The translations under genes were made by a program, and so were the position numbers. The notes beneath the pieces are model-generated. The model worked only from the letters and a program-made list of their open reading frames with translations. It ran no database searches and had not been told where the DNA came from. This document shows, in pieces, positions 34,789 to 42,660 of a stretch of DNA of 42,660 nucleotides; positions within the stretch are counted from its first letter, which is position 1, and every line of letters starts with the position of its first letter. Source of the DNA: an uncultured Acidobacteriia bacterium (GTDB lineage: Bacteria; Acidobacteriota; Terriglobia; Bryobacterales; Bryobacteraceae); contig CAIYDY010000372.1 of the NCBI GenBank assembly GCA_903925015.1, forward strand, positions 1-42,660, given 5' to 3'.

Positions 34789-37080
34789 ATGCCACCCACT
34801 GAACCCGGCCGCCCCCGCGTCCCCGCCTTTCTTTTCGCCGCCACCATCCTGCTGAGCGCATTCCTGCTGTTCCAGGTCCAGCCACTGATCGCCAAGCTTA
34901 TCCTTCCATGGTTTGGCGGCTCGGCAGCCGTTTGGACGAGCTGCATGCTCTTTTTCCAAATGGCGCTGTTGGGGGGCTATGGCTATGCCCACTGGCTCAA
35001 TGGACGGAAGGGCAGCAGCCAGACCGCAGTGCACCTGGGCCTGCTCGCAATCAGCCTGCTGATTCTGCCGATTCTCCCGTCCCCATGGTGGAAGCCCGCG
35101 CCCGGTGCCGACCCCCTGCTCCGCATCTTCGGCCTCCTGACCGCCACCGTCGGACTGCCTTATTTCCTGCACTCGTCCACCAGTCCGCTGCTGCAAAGCT
35201 GGTACTCCCGCGCCAACGGCGGCGTGATGCCCTACCGCTTCTTCGCGCTTTCGAATTTCGGTTCCATGGTGGGACTGCTGGCCTATCCGGTGCTCGTGGA
35301 GCCCTATCTGACTGCAGGGCAGCAGGCGTGGATGTGGTCGATCGCCTACGGACTGTTCGTCGTCGTGTGCGGTACCGTGGCATTCCGTTCGCGGACGGGA
35401 CACGCCGAGGAGTCGGCGGCACCGGTTCCTGCTGGACCGGCCCCGACGTGGGGTGACCGCGCACTGTGGATCGCGCTTGCGGCGTGCGCATCCGCCCTGC
35501 TGCTGGCGGTGACGAACCACCTCACCCAGAACGTGGCCGCCATTCCGTTTCTTTGGGTGGTACCGCTCAGCTTGTATTTGGTCAGCTTCATCCTGTGTTT
35601 TGACAGCGACCGTTGGTACCACCGGTGGATCTTCGCCCGTCTGGCTGCCGTGGCACTGCCCGGCTTGGCCCTGGCGACCTCGGACGAGGGCGGCATTTCG
35701 GACCTGAAACTAGCCGTCGGTTTCTTCTCGGCTGCCATTTTCATCCTGTTTATGGTCTGCCATGGCGAACTCGCCAAACGCCGTCCGGCCCCGGCCTATC
35801 TGACGTCGTTCTATTTGATGGTGTCTGTCGGCGGTGCCATCGGCGGCTTGCTGATCGGTTTCGCGGCCCCGTACCTGTTCAACGCGCTCTACGATTTGTC
35901 CGTGGTGATCTCGCTAACCGGGTTTGTTTTCCTCTACCTGCTATGGCGCGACCGCTCGAAGGAAAAGGACAGCGACCTGGTGGAGTCGGATTTCCTGAAA
36001 GAGCCTTATGACAAGCCGATTGTTCTGGTCTTGGTGGCACTGCTGTTCGGGTTTGTCGCTTGGAGGCTGGTGGATGGCAATTACCTCGGCCACGGACTGA
36101 AGTTCCTTTCCGGCACGAACGACACGACGATCCTGCTTTCGCTCACTGGAGCCTTGGCGCTGTATCTGCTTTGGCGGAGTCGCGGGTCCATCGAATCCAG
36201 CTGGGTAATGTTGGCGATCGCGGCAGGCCTGGCGGTCGGAATCACAGGCTTCATGATCCGGGATTCTTGGAAGTCGCTGCGCAATTCCCGCGTGCTGGTG
36301 AGAAATTTCTACGGTGCGTTGGTCGTTTATGATCAGGACACCGACGGCGACATGGGCCCCGTACGGATTTTGCGGCACGGCACCATCGACCACGGCGAGC
36401 AGTTCCTGTGGCCACAGTTCCGGCGCTTCCACACAACGTATTATTCCCGCAGATCCGGCATTGGCATGGCGCTGGAACTTCTGGACAACACGGGCCCGCT
36501 CAACGTGGGGGTGATCGGACTTGGTTCCGGCAGCTTGGCAGCCTATGGCCGTCCGGTGGACAACTATACGCTCTACGACATCAATCCTTTGGTGAAGAAG
36601 ATCGCGGAGACGGAATTCACCTATGTGCGCGATTGCATGGCTCCGCACCAAATCGAGATGGGCGACGCCCGCTTGGTTTTGGAAAACGAGCCGAACAAGA
36701 AGTTCGATTTGCTGGCTGTGGATGCGTTCTCCGGCGACGCGATTCCGGTCCACCTGCTGACTCGGGAGGCGTACAAGCTCTACTGGCGGCACTTGAAGCC
36801 GGATGGCGTGCTCGCAGTCCATGTGTCGAACCGCTACCTGACGCTGGCACCCGTGGTCGACATGGGAGCGAAGGAGAGCGGCAAGCGCGCGCGTATGGTC
36901 AGTTTCGAGGCTGACGACCGGCATGGCACCGAGGAAACCGACTCCGACTGGGTGCTGGTAACTTCGCGACCGGGCTTTTTCGACAACCCGGAGCTGAAGT
37001 CCGCCGAGGACATCAAGCCGATTCCCGGGCTGCGTATGTGGACCGACGACTACAGCAACCTCTACCGCATTCTGCGGTAG
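34789..37080 (+). CDS. Fused membrane transporter/spermidine synthase-like protein
   Basis: A 763-residue integral membrane protein. About the first 480 residues hold ten or more hydrophobic helices of the MFS-like/fused spermidine synthase type (FLLFQVQPLIAKLILPWFGGSAAVWTSC, LPYFLHSSTSPLLQSW, YRFFALSNFGSM). The C-terminal domain (about 560-763) is a spermidine-synthase-like Rossmann fold: VGVIGLGSGSLAAYG, YTLYDINPLV, IEMGDARLVL, LLAVDAFSGDAIPVHLLT and KPDGVLAVHVSNRYL. Catalytic activity and substrate in this fused family are not established. The ATG at 34789 is preferred; a TTG two codons upstream is in frame. It probably shares a transcript with gcdH. Confidence 0.88.
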   Translation: MPPTEPGRPRVPAFLFAATILLSAFLLFQVQPLIAKLILPWFGGSAAVWTSCMLFFQMALLGGYGYAHWLNGRKGSSQTAVHLGLLAISLLILPILPSPWWKPAPGADPLLRIFGLLTATVGLPYFLHSSTSPLLQSWYSRANGGVMPYRFFALSNFGSMVGLLAYPVLVEPYLTAGQQAWMWSIAYGLFVVVCGTVAFRSRTGHAEESAAPVPAGPAPTWGDRALWIALAACASALLLAVTNHLTQNVAAIPFLWVVPLSLYLVSFILCFDSDRWYHRWIFARLAAVALPGLALATSDEGGISDLKLAVGFFSAAIFILFMVCHGELAKRRPAPAYLTSFYLMVSVGGAIGGLLIGFAAPYLFNALYDLSVVISLTGFVFLYLLWRDRSKEKDSDLVESDFLKEPYDKPIVLVLVALLFGFVAWRLVDGNYLGHGLKFLSGTNDTTILLSLTGALALYLLWRSRGSIESSWVMLAIAAGLAVGITGFMIRDSWKSLRNSRVLVRNFYGALVVYDQDTDGDMGPVRILRHGTIDHGEQFLWPQFRRFHTTYYSRRSGIGMALELLDNTGPLNVGVIGLGSGSLAAYGRPVDNYTLYDINPLVKKIAETEFTYVRDCMAPHQIEMGDARLVLENEPNKKFDLLAVDAFSGDAIPVHLLTREAYKLYWRHLKPDGVLAVHVSNRYLTLAPVVDMGAKESGKRARMVSFEADDRHGTEETDSDWVLVTSRPGFFDNPELKSAEDIKPIPGLRMWTDDYSNLYRILR

Positions 37081-37098
37081 AGGTTGAGGCCGTGCGGA

Positions 37099-37231
37099 TA
37101 TAATGAGATTGGAGGGGACTATGCCAGCGAAGGCCGCGTCCATCAGTAGCTGTAGACGAGCCAAGGATGCCTGCGAATCTCCTCTCGCTAGTCCTGATGG
37201 CTGGTTACTGGTTTACTTATATCTGCGATAG
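37099..37231 (+). other. Promoter-like -10 box, strong ribosome site and short out-of-frame ORF
   Basis: A TATAAT hexamer (37099-37104) without a clear -35 is followed by GGAGGGG (37111-37117) and ATG 37121, the best ribosome site in this part of the window. The ATG opens a 36-codon frame (MPAKAASISSCRRAK...) that stops at 37231, overlapping and one base out of frame with the membrane-protein start at 37167. It may be a leader peptide, or the relic of a frameshifted N-terminus. Confidence 0.4.
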
Positions 37232-37871
37232 CTATAAGTACCGGGCGCGGATGCTCGACGGTTTCCGGCTACTCATTGAATGTTCTACGTTTGGCGTCGT
37301 ACTACTCATGCTTTCCCGGACGCTGATTTGCCTCGGGAAGTTCCTTCCTCAATACGCCGATGCCAAAACGTATTGGAGCCAAATATCGGATGTACCGTAT
37401 TTGGGCACGTTTTTCCTCTGCCTGCCCTTAGCCATTCTGGTTGCCAATTTGTGGAACTTGTTCGTGGACTCCGGCCAAGAGCGCGAACGTGCAGTCAGGG
37501 AGCATGGCGACGCTTTGGTCGTCCTGATGCAGGAATCCTTCACCCGGGAGCGGCTGCTATCGATTACCATGGACAGTCGGAAATGGTACGTTGGCTACGT
37601 TGTCGGGGAGCAAACACTAAAACCGAGCGAAAAGTATTTTCAACTACTGCTGGTCTTGAGTGGATACCGGGACAAGGACACCATGGAAGTCCATAGGTCT
37701 GTAACATATCCCACTCTCGATGACGAGGAGGATGGGCATGCGACTGTCCGTGCTGACGACTTTATCATTACGCTCCCCATACAATTGGTTCGAAGCGCCA
37801 GTTTCTTTGATCCCGACGTTTACGAGGACAGCTTCCAAGGTCTTGAAACTACCGCCACTTCACAGCCCTGA
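37167..37871 (+). CDS. Membrane protein of unknown function
   Basis: A 234-residue protein with three likely membrane segments (about 3-20, 36-58 and 78-100) and a soluble C-terminal region. That region carries SITMDSRKWYVGYVVG (about 132-147), LLLVLSGYRDKDTMEVHRSVTYP (about 160-182) and an acidic stretch before DDFIITLPIQLVRSASFFDPDVYEDSF. The pattern of a 'YVGY' strand followed by 'LSGYRD...' and 'TYP' reminds me of DUF6338-like membrane proteins, but this is only a resemblance. The coding sequence is visibly lower in GC than its neighbours and stands alone between unrelated genes, which suggests transfer. The ribosome site for ATG 37167 is weak, whereas an out-of-frame ATG at 37121 has an excellent one. 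It converges with the gamma-glutamyltransferase gene (2 nt between ends). Confidence 0.7.
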   Translation: MPANLLSLVLMAGYWFTYICDSYKYRARMLDGFRLLIECSTFGVVLLMLSRTLICLGKFLPQYADAKTYWSQISDVPYLGTFFLCLPLAILVANLWNLFVDSGQERERAVREHGDALVVLMQESFTRERLLSITMDSRKWYVGYVVGEQTLKPSEKYFQLLLVLSGYRDKDTMEVHRSVTYPTLDDEEDGHATVRADDFIITLPIQLVRSASFFDPDVYEDSFQGLETTATSQP

Positions 37872-37873
37872 AA

Positions 37874-39556
37874 CTATTTGAAAATCGGTTCCGGCAACGC
37901 CGCCCCGTCGGTCCTGGGATCGGTGGCACCGAAGTTGATCCCCGTGGCGCTGTCATGCAGAATTGCCTGCCCCCGTCCCATTTCCTGGGTGTAGGCCCGG
38001 CGTATCGCCAGCTGGTGGCCCATCTGAGAAAGGCGCTCCAAGGTCTCGGCACCCATGCGCGATTCGATGGACAAATCGCAACCGGCGGCCTCGGCTTTTG
38101 TGAACCGGGGTGCTTCGAGCGCAGCTTGGATGTCCATGCCGTAGTCGACGATATTCGAGACGAACTGCGCGTGCGCCAACGGCTGGTTGGCACCGCCCAT
38201 GATGCCGAAGCCGATCCGTTGGGTACCCTTCTCCATGAACGCCGGAATGATGGTGTGGAAGGGGCGCTTTCCGCCAGCTAGAACGTCCGGGTCCGAAGGA
38301 TCGAGCGTAAAACCCCAGCCGCGGTTGTGGAGCAGGAAACCCATGCCTTCCACCGTGATGCCGGAGCCGAACGCGTGCGCAACGCTCTCGATCCAACTGG
38401 CCATGTTGCCATCTCGGTCCACAACCGTCAGATAGGTGGTGTCGCCCTGTTTGATCTTGCCCGCCGCAACGCCGCAATTCGCGGTATTGGGTTCGATCAG
38501 CGCCGCTCGCTGCCGGGCCCACTCGGGCGAAAGCAGCTGGTTCACGGGCACGTCGTAGGAATGGGGGTCGGCATCGTACTTGCGAAGGTCGGCGTAGGCT
38601 AGCTTCATCGATTCGATGCGCTTGTGGACCTCGGCCGGACTGCGCGGACCAAGCAAGGACGCCGGCTGCAAGGCCATGATGTTCAGCATCTCCAGCGCGG
38701 CAATTCCCTGGGTGGAGGGCGGCAGTTCCAAGACCCGCCATCCACGGTAGTCGGTGGAGATCGGCCTCACCCATTCGGCACTTGTGGCTGCGAGGTCCGC
38801 TGCGGTCATGGTGCCGCCTAGCTTCTTGGAAGTAGCGAGGATCGCATCCGCGATTTCCCCCTTGTAGAAGGCATCGCGGCCGCCTACAGCAATCAACCTG
38901 TAGGCATGCCCAAGATCTGGATTGCGAAATAGCTCGCCGACGGCGGGGGCACGGCCTCCGGGGAGATAAACCCGCGTCGATTCCGAGTGGGGCTTCAGCT
39001 TCGAGACCGATGTCGGCAGCGCCCATACTTCCCGGATGACTTCGGTCACGGGGAAACCCTGCTCGGCGTAGTGAATGGCGTCCGAAAAGAGGTCCTTCCA
39101 TGGAAGCTTGCCGTACCGCGCATGCATTTTGGCCCAACCGTCCACAGCACCGGGAACCGTCACGGAGTCGATGCCAACGGTCGGCATGGTCTTAACGCCC
39201 TTGGAGGCGAGGTGTGCCGGGGTCAATCCTTTCGGCGACAAGCCGGCACCGTTCAAGCCGATGTATTCCTTGGCCTTGGCGTCCCAGTAGAGGACGAAAA
39301 GATCTCCGCCAATCCCATCCATGGTCGGTTCCACCAGGCCAAGGACGGCGTTCGCCGCGATGGAGGCATCCACGGCGGAGCCCCCGCGCGCGAGAATCCC
39401 GGTGGCTGTCTGCGAGGCCAGAATGTGGCTGGTGGCGGCGATACCTCGCTGGGTGATCGTCATGGAGCGCCCCTGTTCCCGACCTACCCTTTCAAATTGG
39501 GCATCGGCAATCTGGGCGGCAAGCAAGAGCGCGCAAACGGCTCCAGCAATTTTCAT
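37874..39556 (-). CDS. ggt: Gamma-glutamyltransferase (glutathione hydrolase type)
   Basis: A 560-residue periplasmic Ntn-hydrolase precursor with a signal peptide (about 1-19). It should self-cleave before T373 in QGDTTYLTVVDRDGN, making the threonine the nucleophile of the small subunit. Other family marks are GGSAVDASIAANAVLGLVEP (58-77), GIGGDLFVLYWDAKAKEYIGLNG (81-103), PSTQGIAALEMLN and IMGGANQPLAHAQFVSN. The large-subunit arginine expected near residue 100 is replaced here by the LNGAG context (LNGAGLSP rather than DxRExxP), as in many bacterial homologues that act on other N-acyl bonds. Its start lies 4 nt after the stop of the helical-protein gene, so it belongs to that operon. Confidence 0.9.
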   Translation of the reverse strand: MKIAGAVCALLLAAQIADAQFERVGREQGRSMTITQRGIAATSHILASQTATGILARGGSAVDASIAANAVLGLVEPTMDGIGGDLFVLYWDAKAKEYIGLNGAGLSPKGLTPAHLASKGVKTMPTVGIDSVTVPGAVDGWAKMHARYGKLPWKDLFSDAIHYAEQGFPVTEVIREVWALPTSVSKLKPHSESTRVYLPGGRAPAVGELFRNPDLGHAYRLIAVGGRDAFYKGEIADAILATSKKLGGTMTAADLAATSAEWVRPISTDYRGWRVLELPPSTQGIAALEMLNIMALQPASLLGPRSPAEVHKRIESMKLAYADLRKYDADPHSYDVPVNQLLSPEWARQRAALIEPNTANCGVAAGKIKQGDTTYLTVVDRDGNMASWIESVAHAFGSGITVEGMGFLLHNRGWGFTLDPSDPDVLAGGKRPFHTIIPAFMEKGTQRIGFGIMGGANQPLAHAQFVSNIVDYGMDIQAALEAPRFTKAEAAGCDLSIESRMGAETLERLSQMGHQLAIRRAYTQEMGRGQAILHDSATGINFGATDPRTDGAALPEPIFK

Positions 39557-39560
39557 GGAA

Positions 39561-40478
39561 CTAGCGCCTCCGGGGAATATTCATCACGGCATCGGTTTGG
39601 AGCAGGGACTCCATCATGCCAACCATTTCGAGTTCCATGTCGGTGCAGAATTTCAACGAGGACTCGACCGACTTGCGTCGATCCAGCAGCGTTTTGATGG
39701 ATTCCGCATCGGACCGCGAAATGAAGGAACTGATCGCCATGGTGGCCGATGCACCGCCGACGGAGCGCTTGCGGGCGGCCAGAATGTCGTCCACCCGTTT
39801 CCAAGGAGCATTGGCCGGAAGCGAGTTGAGAGCATCGTAATATTGGTCGATCGCGGACCTCGGTCGCGAGGACGAAGTGGCAGGTGCGGCGAGCTTCGAT
39901 TGCCCTGACGCCTTGCGGGCCCGGTCCCAGAGGGCCTTTCCCACCAAGTAAAATTCGCCGAACGGGACCGCGACAATTGCCAAGGTCTTGTGGTGCTCGA
40001 ATTCCTTCGCCTCCAATTTGAGGGCGAGAATAATTTCGGCCCGGATATGGTCCTGGTCGCGACGCAGGGAAGCGATTTCGGCAACCAGGGCTTCCACGGA
40101 CTCCTGGAGTTCGATTACGGCCCGAAGCTGATCGTTGAGGGCGAGGCTGCAGATGGCGATGTCGCGGGCAAGCAGGGTTGAAACGATGGGTTCGGGCGAT
40201 TTGGCCAGGATCTTGGACAGACCCTGCCTTGCGACCAAAAAGTCGTTGCGCACGTCGGAGGGATGGCGGTTCGGCAGCGCAGCTTGGTCGAGAATCGACA
40301 GAACAACGTCAATTTCATTCTTTCTTAGGGGCGAGAGAATGCTTTTCAGGGTGCCGGCAAGGCCCAAGGAGGCCGATTGCGTGCGGCGCGTGACAAGGAG
40401 GGCGTCCGCTAGTGCCGGAGCGCCATGGTATGCGTCGGTTGCGAGGAACCGGGCAACGGCGGTTGAGAGAACACCCAT
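39561..40478 (-). CDS. Helical protein of unknown function
   Basis: A 305-residue protein starting at ATG 40478. It is rich in Ala, Leu, Arg and Glu and looks almost wholly alpha-helical. Residues about 110-160 have a coiled-coil-like heptad pattern (LRAVIELQESVEALVAEIASLRRDQ). A mildly hydrophobic stretch (KTLAIVAVPFGEFYLVGKALW, about 163-183) could associate with the membrane. A Ser/Pro linker (about 196-210) separates a C-terminal helical part. No signal peptide or known motif is seen. It lies 88 nt downstream of the HExxH gene and 4 nt upstream of the gamma-glutamyltransferase, so co-transcription is likely. Confidence 0.72.
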   Translation of the reverse strand: MGVLSTAVARFLATDAYHGAPALADALLVTRRTQSASLGLAGTLKSILSPLRKNEIDVVLSILDQAALPNRHPSDVRNDFLVARQGLSKILAKSPEPIVSTLLARDIAICSLALNDQLRAVIELQESVEALVAEIASLRRDQDHIRAEIILALKLEAKEFEHHKTLAIVAVPFGEFYLVGKALWDRARKASGQSKLAAPATSSSRPRSAIDQYYDALNSLPANAPWKRVDDILAARKRSVGGASATMAISSFISRSDAESIKTLLDRRKSVESSLKFCTDMELEMVGMMESLLQTDAVMNIPRRR

Positions 40479-40566
40479 GATCCGTTTTCGTCAGAGTAGC
40501 ATTGCCGAATTGCTGCACAGTCCAAAGCGGGGAACAGGGAGGAAATCTGGCTTGGGGCCGGGATGA

Positions 40567-41550
40567 CTACTTAAGCAGGGTCCAGAGACGGGGAATGGTT
40601 TTGTCGACGAATGCGGCAACCTCCGGCACCCCGAGTCGTTCACTGGCTGTCAACTGTTCGAACTCTCGCTTGTGGCCGTTGAGTTCGAACCAGATTGGAG
40701 TCGTGAAATCGCGGAAGCCGGTGTTCAGTCTGAAAGCTTGGCGGGTAATGGAAGTGACAGAGGCTCCATAATCCGGAGTTATGCCTGGAGCCGTCCCGGG
40801 AGCTGCGGCAACCCGTGCACGGGCCGAAATTCGAGCGAGAATGGTCGCGTCGGGTGGATTTGGCGTCAGGTTGGATTCAAAAAACGCGAGCATCAGGATC
40901 CGGAACCGCGCTTCCTCGCCAACCGCCACCGCTGCATCGGCCAGTGATTCCGAAAGCTCGGGCGTGGCAAGACGATAGGAATTCAGGAAATAGAATAAGA
41001 GGTCCGCAAGGCGTTGGGACTGGCATTCCGCAGCGAGCCACTCGCACGCATTGGCAAAAGACTCGGCAATGATCGCCTCAAGCACGAAAGACCCCGTTTG
41101 GCCTACCACCGAATGCGCGACGCAGTGGGCTGATTCGTGGAACGCGTGGTTTCGACGGACGCCGTTCATCAGGAAAGAAGCTGGGACGGCAGCCTTCGGA
41201 TTGGTCTCGATCAAACGCCGCAGGGTTGACGCTGTATCGGAATAGGGAATGGTGCGCCCGGCCAGGATTGATGGGAGCGTCATCAGTGGAAACGACTGGT
41301 AGTCGCGAAACAAGGTTGAATCGGCACTGGAAAAGCGGTATCCAAACTGGAGTGCCGCCCTGCGGACGGCGGCATAAATGCGGTTGTTGGCGCAAAGGTA
41401 GGAATCCCCGAAGGCATCGGGCAAAGAAAGCTCGGATGGGGGACCGTCCAAGCCGCAGAGCCATTTCAACGGAACGGCAAGCCTCGTCCATGCTGCTTGA
41501 TCCAAGGTTTCGGTTGGGGAGGCACTGGGAATTTGCACCGCTGGTTCCAT
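40567..41550 (-). CDS. Putative zinc metallopeptidase-like protein (HExxH motif), unknown family
   Basis: A 327-residue protein from ATG 41550; an open frame continues 23 codons further upstream but would overlap the divergent PEP-CTERM gene. The segment NHAFHESAHCVAHSVVG contains H138-E139-S-A-H142, a canonical HExxH zinc-binding motif. A Glu-rich helix follows 21 residues after H142 (AIIAESFANACEWLA, E163 as candidate third ligand), the spacing used by gluzincin-type enzymes. There is no signal peptide, so it may be cytoplasmic. Upstream and downstream regions are helical with no family I can name. It is probably the first gene of an operon with the helical protein and the gamma-glutamyltransferase. 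Peptidase activity is inference from the motif. Confidence 0.72.
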   Translation of the reverse strand: MEPAVQIPSASPTETLDQAAWTRLAVPLKWLCGLDGPPSELSLPDAFGDSYLCANNRIYAAVRRAALQFGYRFSSADSTLFRDYQSFPLMTLPSILAGRTIPYSDTASTLRRLIETNPKAAVPASFLMNGVRRNHAFHESAHCVAHSVVGQTGSFVLEAIIAESFANACEWLAAECQSQRLADLLFYFLNSYRLATPELSESLADAAVAVGEEARFRILMLAFFESNLTPNPPDATILARISARARVAAAPGTAPGITPDYGASVTSITRQAFRLNTGFRDFTTPIWFELNGHKREFEQLTASERLGVPEVAAFVDKTIPRLWTLLK

Positions 41551-41597
41551 CCTCGCACGGCGTGCAACAAATCGCGGAGATGTGACACGGTCTGCAT

Positions 41598-42476
41598 ATG
41601 CGGACCCTACAGATTTCATTCCTCGCGGGCCTGATTGCGGCCTCCAGTTCCCAGGCGGGCATCATTCCAGGCGCGAGCGTGTACGTGGCGGTGAACAACA
41701 ACTATCCGTTTTCGGCGGATACGACGAACTCGGTGTTTACCAGCATCCCGGGTACGTCGGTGAGCTTGGACCTAAATATCGGCAGCGACGCCGTATCCCA
41801 TGGCACGGCCAGTATGGGGGTTCTCCATATGACGGAGTCGGCCCATGCCCATTCGGATGGCACGACAACGCAGCAATCCACCAGCTTGGTCGTAACGGAA
41901 TGGCAGGACATTCTGACCTTTGTTCCCAGCGACTTGACCTCGGATTTCCGCTTCCGTACCGGTTTCTGGATCCACGGCAGCCCCAGTACAACGGCAGGAA
42001 TGTACAACCTTTCCACAACCAATTTCCGCTGGCAGGTGGACGCCTTCGACGACAGCTCGATCAACCGCACGACCTACCAGGGCCAGCGGGTGACCCGCTC
42101 CAACGGCTTCAACGAGGGTACCGACTACTACGACACCAGTGATCCTCGTGGGACCTATGTGTCGTTCGATCTCCCGGTCTACAACTACGGCGGAACCTAC
42201 AGGACGAACATCGCGGTGACATTCGGCGCGGGCGCTTCGGCGAGCACCACATTTCCTGGAGTTGCAGATGACGCAAGTTCTTTCCTCGACCTTGGGGACA
42301 CGGTGCTGTGGGGCGGCATCCAGGTGCTGGACAGCAACAACAATCCGGTGGCGGGTGCCCTGAGCAGCGCTACCGGTTTCGATTGGAGCGTGGAGCAGAC
42401 GGAAGCCCCCGAGCCCGGAACCTGGATGATCGCGGGGTTGGGGCTGGCTGGATTGGGAATCCTGAGGCGTCGATAA
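41598..42476 (+). CDS. PEP-CTERM-sorted extracellular protein
   Basis: A 292-residue exported protein. The signal peptide is MRTLQISFLAGLIAASSSQA. The mature part is rich in Ser, Thr, Gly and Asn and predicted to be beta-structured. The C-terminus has the full sorting signal APEPGTWMIAGLGLAGLGILRRR: a PEP motif, a hydrophobic helix and a basic tail. It should be processed by an exosortase and linked to exopolysaccharide or the surface. The ATG at 41598 lies 47 nt from the divergent HExxH gene start. The exact role is unknown. Confidence 0.88.
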   Translation: MRTLQISFLAGLIAASSSQAGIIPGASVYVAVNNNYPFSADTTNSVFTSIPGTSVSLDLNIGSDAVSHGTASMGVLHMTESAHAHSDGTTTQQSTSLVVTEWQDILTFVPSDLTSDFRFRTGFWIHGSPSTTAGMYNLSTTNFRWQVDAFDDSSINRTTYQGQRVTRSNGFNEGTDYYDTSDPRGTYVSFDLPVYNYGGTYRTNIAVTFGAGASASTTFPGVADDASSFLDLGDTVLWGGIQVLDSNNNPVAGALSSATGFDWSVEQTEAPEPGTWMIAGLGLAGLGILRRR

Positions 42477-42515
42477 GGCGAGGTGGCGCGTTCCGGCCTG
42501 CCGGTACACTTGTCG

Positions 42516-42660
42516 GTGGTGGGCAATTCGAACTCCGTTCCGATTGAGACGCGAATCCGTCGTCTGCTGCCCTATCTGGCGGCGGTGGCCATCCTCGCGT
42601 ACCATGCGTTTTTCACGTGGCGCGGGTTGGCGATGTATTTCGACAACGACGACATGATGA
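42516..42660 (+). CDS. 5' end of an integral membrane protein (continues outside window)
   Basis: The plus-strand frame is open from at least 42483 to the window edge. It encodes an Arg-rich lead, one clear hydrophobic helix (LLPYLAAVAILAYHAFF) and then the acidic MYFDNDDMM. A short stretch like this, helix then D/N-rich loop, is common at the start of glycosyltransferase-39-like or O-antigen-type membrane proteins, but too little is visible to say. The start is uncertain: GTG at 42516 or 42519, or GTG at 42483 with AAGGCGAG directly before it. Confidence 0.55.
   Translation, partial: MVGNSNSVPIETRIRRLLPYLAAVAILAYHAFFTWRGLAMYFDNDDMM

Noticed and set aside
35941-37164. 407-codon open frame on the minus strand
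   Set aside because: It is antisense to the fused spermidine-synthase gene, and its sequence shows no recognisable domain.

Overview
The window reads as chromosomal DNA from a member of the Acidobacteriota, most likely the Bryobacterales/Solibacter side. This is an inference from gene content: two very large Oar-type TonB-dependent receptors with an N-terminal carboxypeptidase-regulatory domain and ends in RFRF/RFRY, a DUF1501 plus DUF1549/DUF1553 pair, a CRTAC1-like VCBS/ASPIC protein, a cytochrome of the reaction-centre cytochrome c family, a PEP-CTERM protein, NtrYX, and GC-rich codon use. I see no prophage, CRISPR array, intact insertion sequence or rRNA.

Layout. 1-2105: 5' part of a large secreted protein (minus). 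2279-2454: tRNA-Leu(CAG) with promoter and terminator (minus). 2486-5949: ntrY-ntrX sensor/regulator pair (minus, 4-nt overlap). 6033-9341: first Oar-type receptor (minus) with its own terminator. 9515-11049: amidase and a small AtzG/GatC-like partner (minus). 11066-14173: plus-strand run of gamma-glutamylcyclotransferase-like protein, aminotransferase, tRNA-dihydrouridine synthase and a SEC-C protein. 14129-17567: DUF1501 and DUF1549/DUF1553 operon (minus). 17733-20846: second Oar-type receptor (plus), with a start-proximal hairpin and a strong terminator. 20900-21337: gene-poor, perhaps a decayed exported gene. 21338-23088: GNAT acetyltransferase then amidohydrolase (minus). 23097-25900: VCBS/ASPIC protein then ankyrin protein (plus). 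25992-26066: tRNA-Asn(GTT). 26067-26545: remnant of a sialidase-like gene. 26546-29490: ThuA-like protein then sulfatase (minus). 29530-32405: PQQ dehydrogenase with fused cytochrome domain and a duplicated carbohydrate-binding-like protein (plus). 32406-33476: diheme cytochrome (minus). 33606-37080: glutaryl-CoA dehydrogenase-like enzyme and a fused transporter/spermidine-synthase protein (plus). 37167-37871: orphan membrane protein (plus). 37874-41550: HExxH protein, helical protein and gamma-glutamyltransferase (minus). 41598-42476: PEP-CTERM protein (plus). 42516-end: 5' part of a membrane protein (plus).

How the genes fit together. Most products are exported or envelope-bound: receptors for large ligands, Tat/Sec-exported hydrolases (sulfatase, ThuA-like, DUF1501), periplasmic redox proteins (PQQ dehydrogenase, cytochrome) and a gamma-glutamyltransferase. 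This suits a heterotroph living on complex polymers. NtrYX, dus, the tRNAs, gcdH and the aminotransferase are household functions. The points most worth a second look are the hairpin that pairs with the Shine-Dalgarno sequence of the 17733 receptor gene, the AtzE/AtzG-like pair, the HExxH-helical-GGT operon, the orphan membrane protein with a well-translated out-of-frame upstream ORF, and the sialidase remnant beside tRNA-Asn and the sulfatase operon. No undescribed multi-gene system is proven here; the HExxH-helical-GGT unit is the best candidate.
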